From assembly GCA_039025395.1 (NCBI GenBank), contig JBCCOK010000028.1, positions 4,963-68,962 of the forward strand: a stretch of DNA of 64,000 nucleotides, given 5' to 3'. The stretch comes from Hoeflea_A sp039025395 (GTDB taxonomy: Bacteria; Pseudomonadota; Alphaproteobacteria; Rhizobiales; Rhizobiaceae). Position 1 is the first letter of the stretch, and the number at the start of each line of letters is the position of its first letter. A program made the translations under genes and the position numbers. The notes under the pieces were generated by a model. It was not told where the DNA came from and did not search any database. It saw only the letters and a program-made list of their open reading frames with translations. Below, piece after piece: positions 63,386 through 64,000 of this stretch.

Positions 63386-64000
63386 CTATACTCCGGGCGC
63401 TTGCCTTAATGGTGCTCGGCTTTCGACGTTTGGTTCCAGATGAAGTCTCCTGCCGGTGTCGGCATCGAAGAAAAAGACGCCCGTCCGATCGATTTTCAGG
63501 CCAACATTGTCATTCATTCTGGGCCTTTGGGCCGGGTCGCCGAACAGTGTCACCATCTGATCGCCAACCTCGACCACCACCAATAGTCCCGAGCCGGTAA
63601 ACTCGACGGCAAAAACAGTTCCGCGAAGATCTGCGTCGGAGCCTTCGGTCAGCGATACATTGTCCGGTCTGACGCCCAGAATAACCGAGCCCGCCGCCTG
63701 AAAGGCGAAGCCTTCGATCAGTCCGTTGTCGCAGGAAAACGTGCCGTCGGTCAGGCGGCCGGGAAGGCAGTTCATCGGCGGCGAGCCGATAAAGGTGGCG
63801 ACGAATAGATTGTCCGGGTTGCCGTAAATTTCTTCGGGCGTACCAATCTGCGAAACTTCGCCATCCTTCATCACCACCACGCGGGTGGCCATTGTCATCG
63901 CTTCGATCTGATCGTGGGTGACATAGACCGTCGTGGTCTTCAGCTCCTCGTGCAGGTGTTTGAGTTCGGCGCGCATCGAGACCCTCAGGATGGCGTCCAG
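63386..64000 (-). CDS. ABC transporter ATP-binding protein, MalK/UgpC type (5' end outside window)
   Basis: 204 codons are visible. The sequence continues at the window edge as LDAILRVSMRAELKHLH, just past Walker B. H-loop YVTHDQIEAMTM is present, then the regulatory OB-fold domain (GSVILGVRPDNVSLTE, FFDADTGRRLHLE), which is typical of sugar importers. Walker A and the signature lie outside. Its partners should be outside the window, upstream on the minus strand. Confidence 0.9.
   Translation of the reverse strand: MDAILRVSMRAELKHLHEELKTTTVYVTHDQIEAMTMATRVVVMKDGEVSQIGTPEEIYGNPDNLFVATFIGSPPMNCLPGRLTDGTFSCDNGLIEGFAFQAAGSVILGVRPDNVSLTEGSDADLRGTVFAVEFTGSGLLVVVEVGDQMVTLFGDPAQRPRMNDNVGLKIDRTGVFFFDADTGRRLHLEPNVESRAPLRQAPGV

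Noticed and set aside
1..64000. CRISPR array, tRNA, rRNA or prophage
   Set aside because: No regularly spaced repeats, cloverleaf-like sequences, ribosomal motifs or phage structural genes were seen on reading both strands.

Overview
The window looks like a chromosomal or large-replicon segment of an alphaproteobacterium. Hyphomicrobiales (Rhizobiales) or a related marine or soil lineage is my best guess. The reasons are many separate catabolic operons each with its own regulator, a TRAP system with hydantoinase subunits, a MalK/UgpC-type ABC transporter, a class I PHA synthase, and a FixL/FixK-style low-oxygen module. No rRNA, tRNA or CRISPR array was seen. Assignments are from reading translations by eye; no database search was run.

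Layout. 1-5460: a tight plus-strand operon of SDR, ThDP-dependent decarboxylase-like enzyme, aldehyde dehydrogenase, FAD monooxygenase and a pentapeptide-like protein, resembling a mandelate-type aromatic route. 5701-8393: a decayed GH43 xylosidase gene cut by an IS3-family relic, then an intact polyol (xylitol-type) dehydrogenase. 8830-16532: small regulator/target pairs: a membrane protein, LysR with a DUF5519/luciferase-domain protein, a PNPOx-like protein, a haloalkane dehalogenase and quinone reductase divergent from a TetR regulator with palindromic operators, and an EamA transporter divergent from an Lrp/AsnC regulator. 16685-20404: glutaminase, an IS110-family (IS1111-like) element with a nonsense codon in its transposase, a GNAT acetyltransferase and a small secreted protein. 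20820-30106: a GntR regulator divergent from hyuA-hyuB-TRAP(P,Q,M)-SDR-Gfo/Idh/MocA, a seven-gene operon with overlapping junctions. 30195-30578: a second, unrelated IS3 relic.

30673-54845 is a stress and low-oxygen island: universal stress protein, DksA/TraR zinc finger, FixK-like regulator, OmpR-type response regulator, hybrid FixL-like kinase, site-2 protease with CBS domains, small zinc-ribbon protein, BON protein, decayed CBS protein, Na/Pi symporter, RND pump, DUF2892, a second Crp/Fnr regulator, TehA-like channel, APC permease, BT1 transporter with APH/P-loop kinase, PHA synthase and DUF2269 protein. Five perfect TTGA-N6-TCAA boxes (FixK/FNR type) lie in intergenic promoter positions between 31.5 and 44.8 kb, with three relaxed matches up to 54.1 kb, so this block reads as one regulon.

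55204-64000: a secreted ricin-like protein, then a sugar- or hydroxy-acid catabolic locus. A LacI regulator diverges from an APH-type kinase, an enolase paralogue with altered active-site loops, an FAH hydrolase and an SDR, each overlapping the next by 4 bp. Facing them are a GntR regulator, a GMC oxidoreductase and an ABC ATPase cut by the window end. The kinase plus enolase combination next to SDR and FAH suggests an unusual route in which phosphorylation and enolase-type elimination replace a sugar-acid dehydratase; this is inference.
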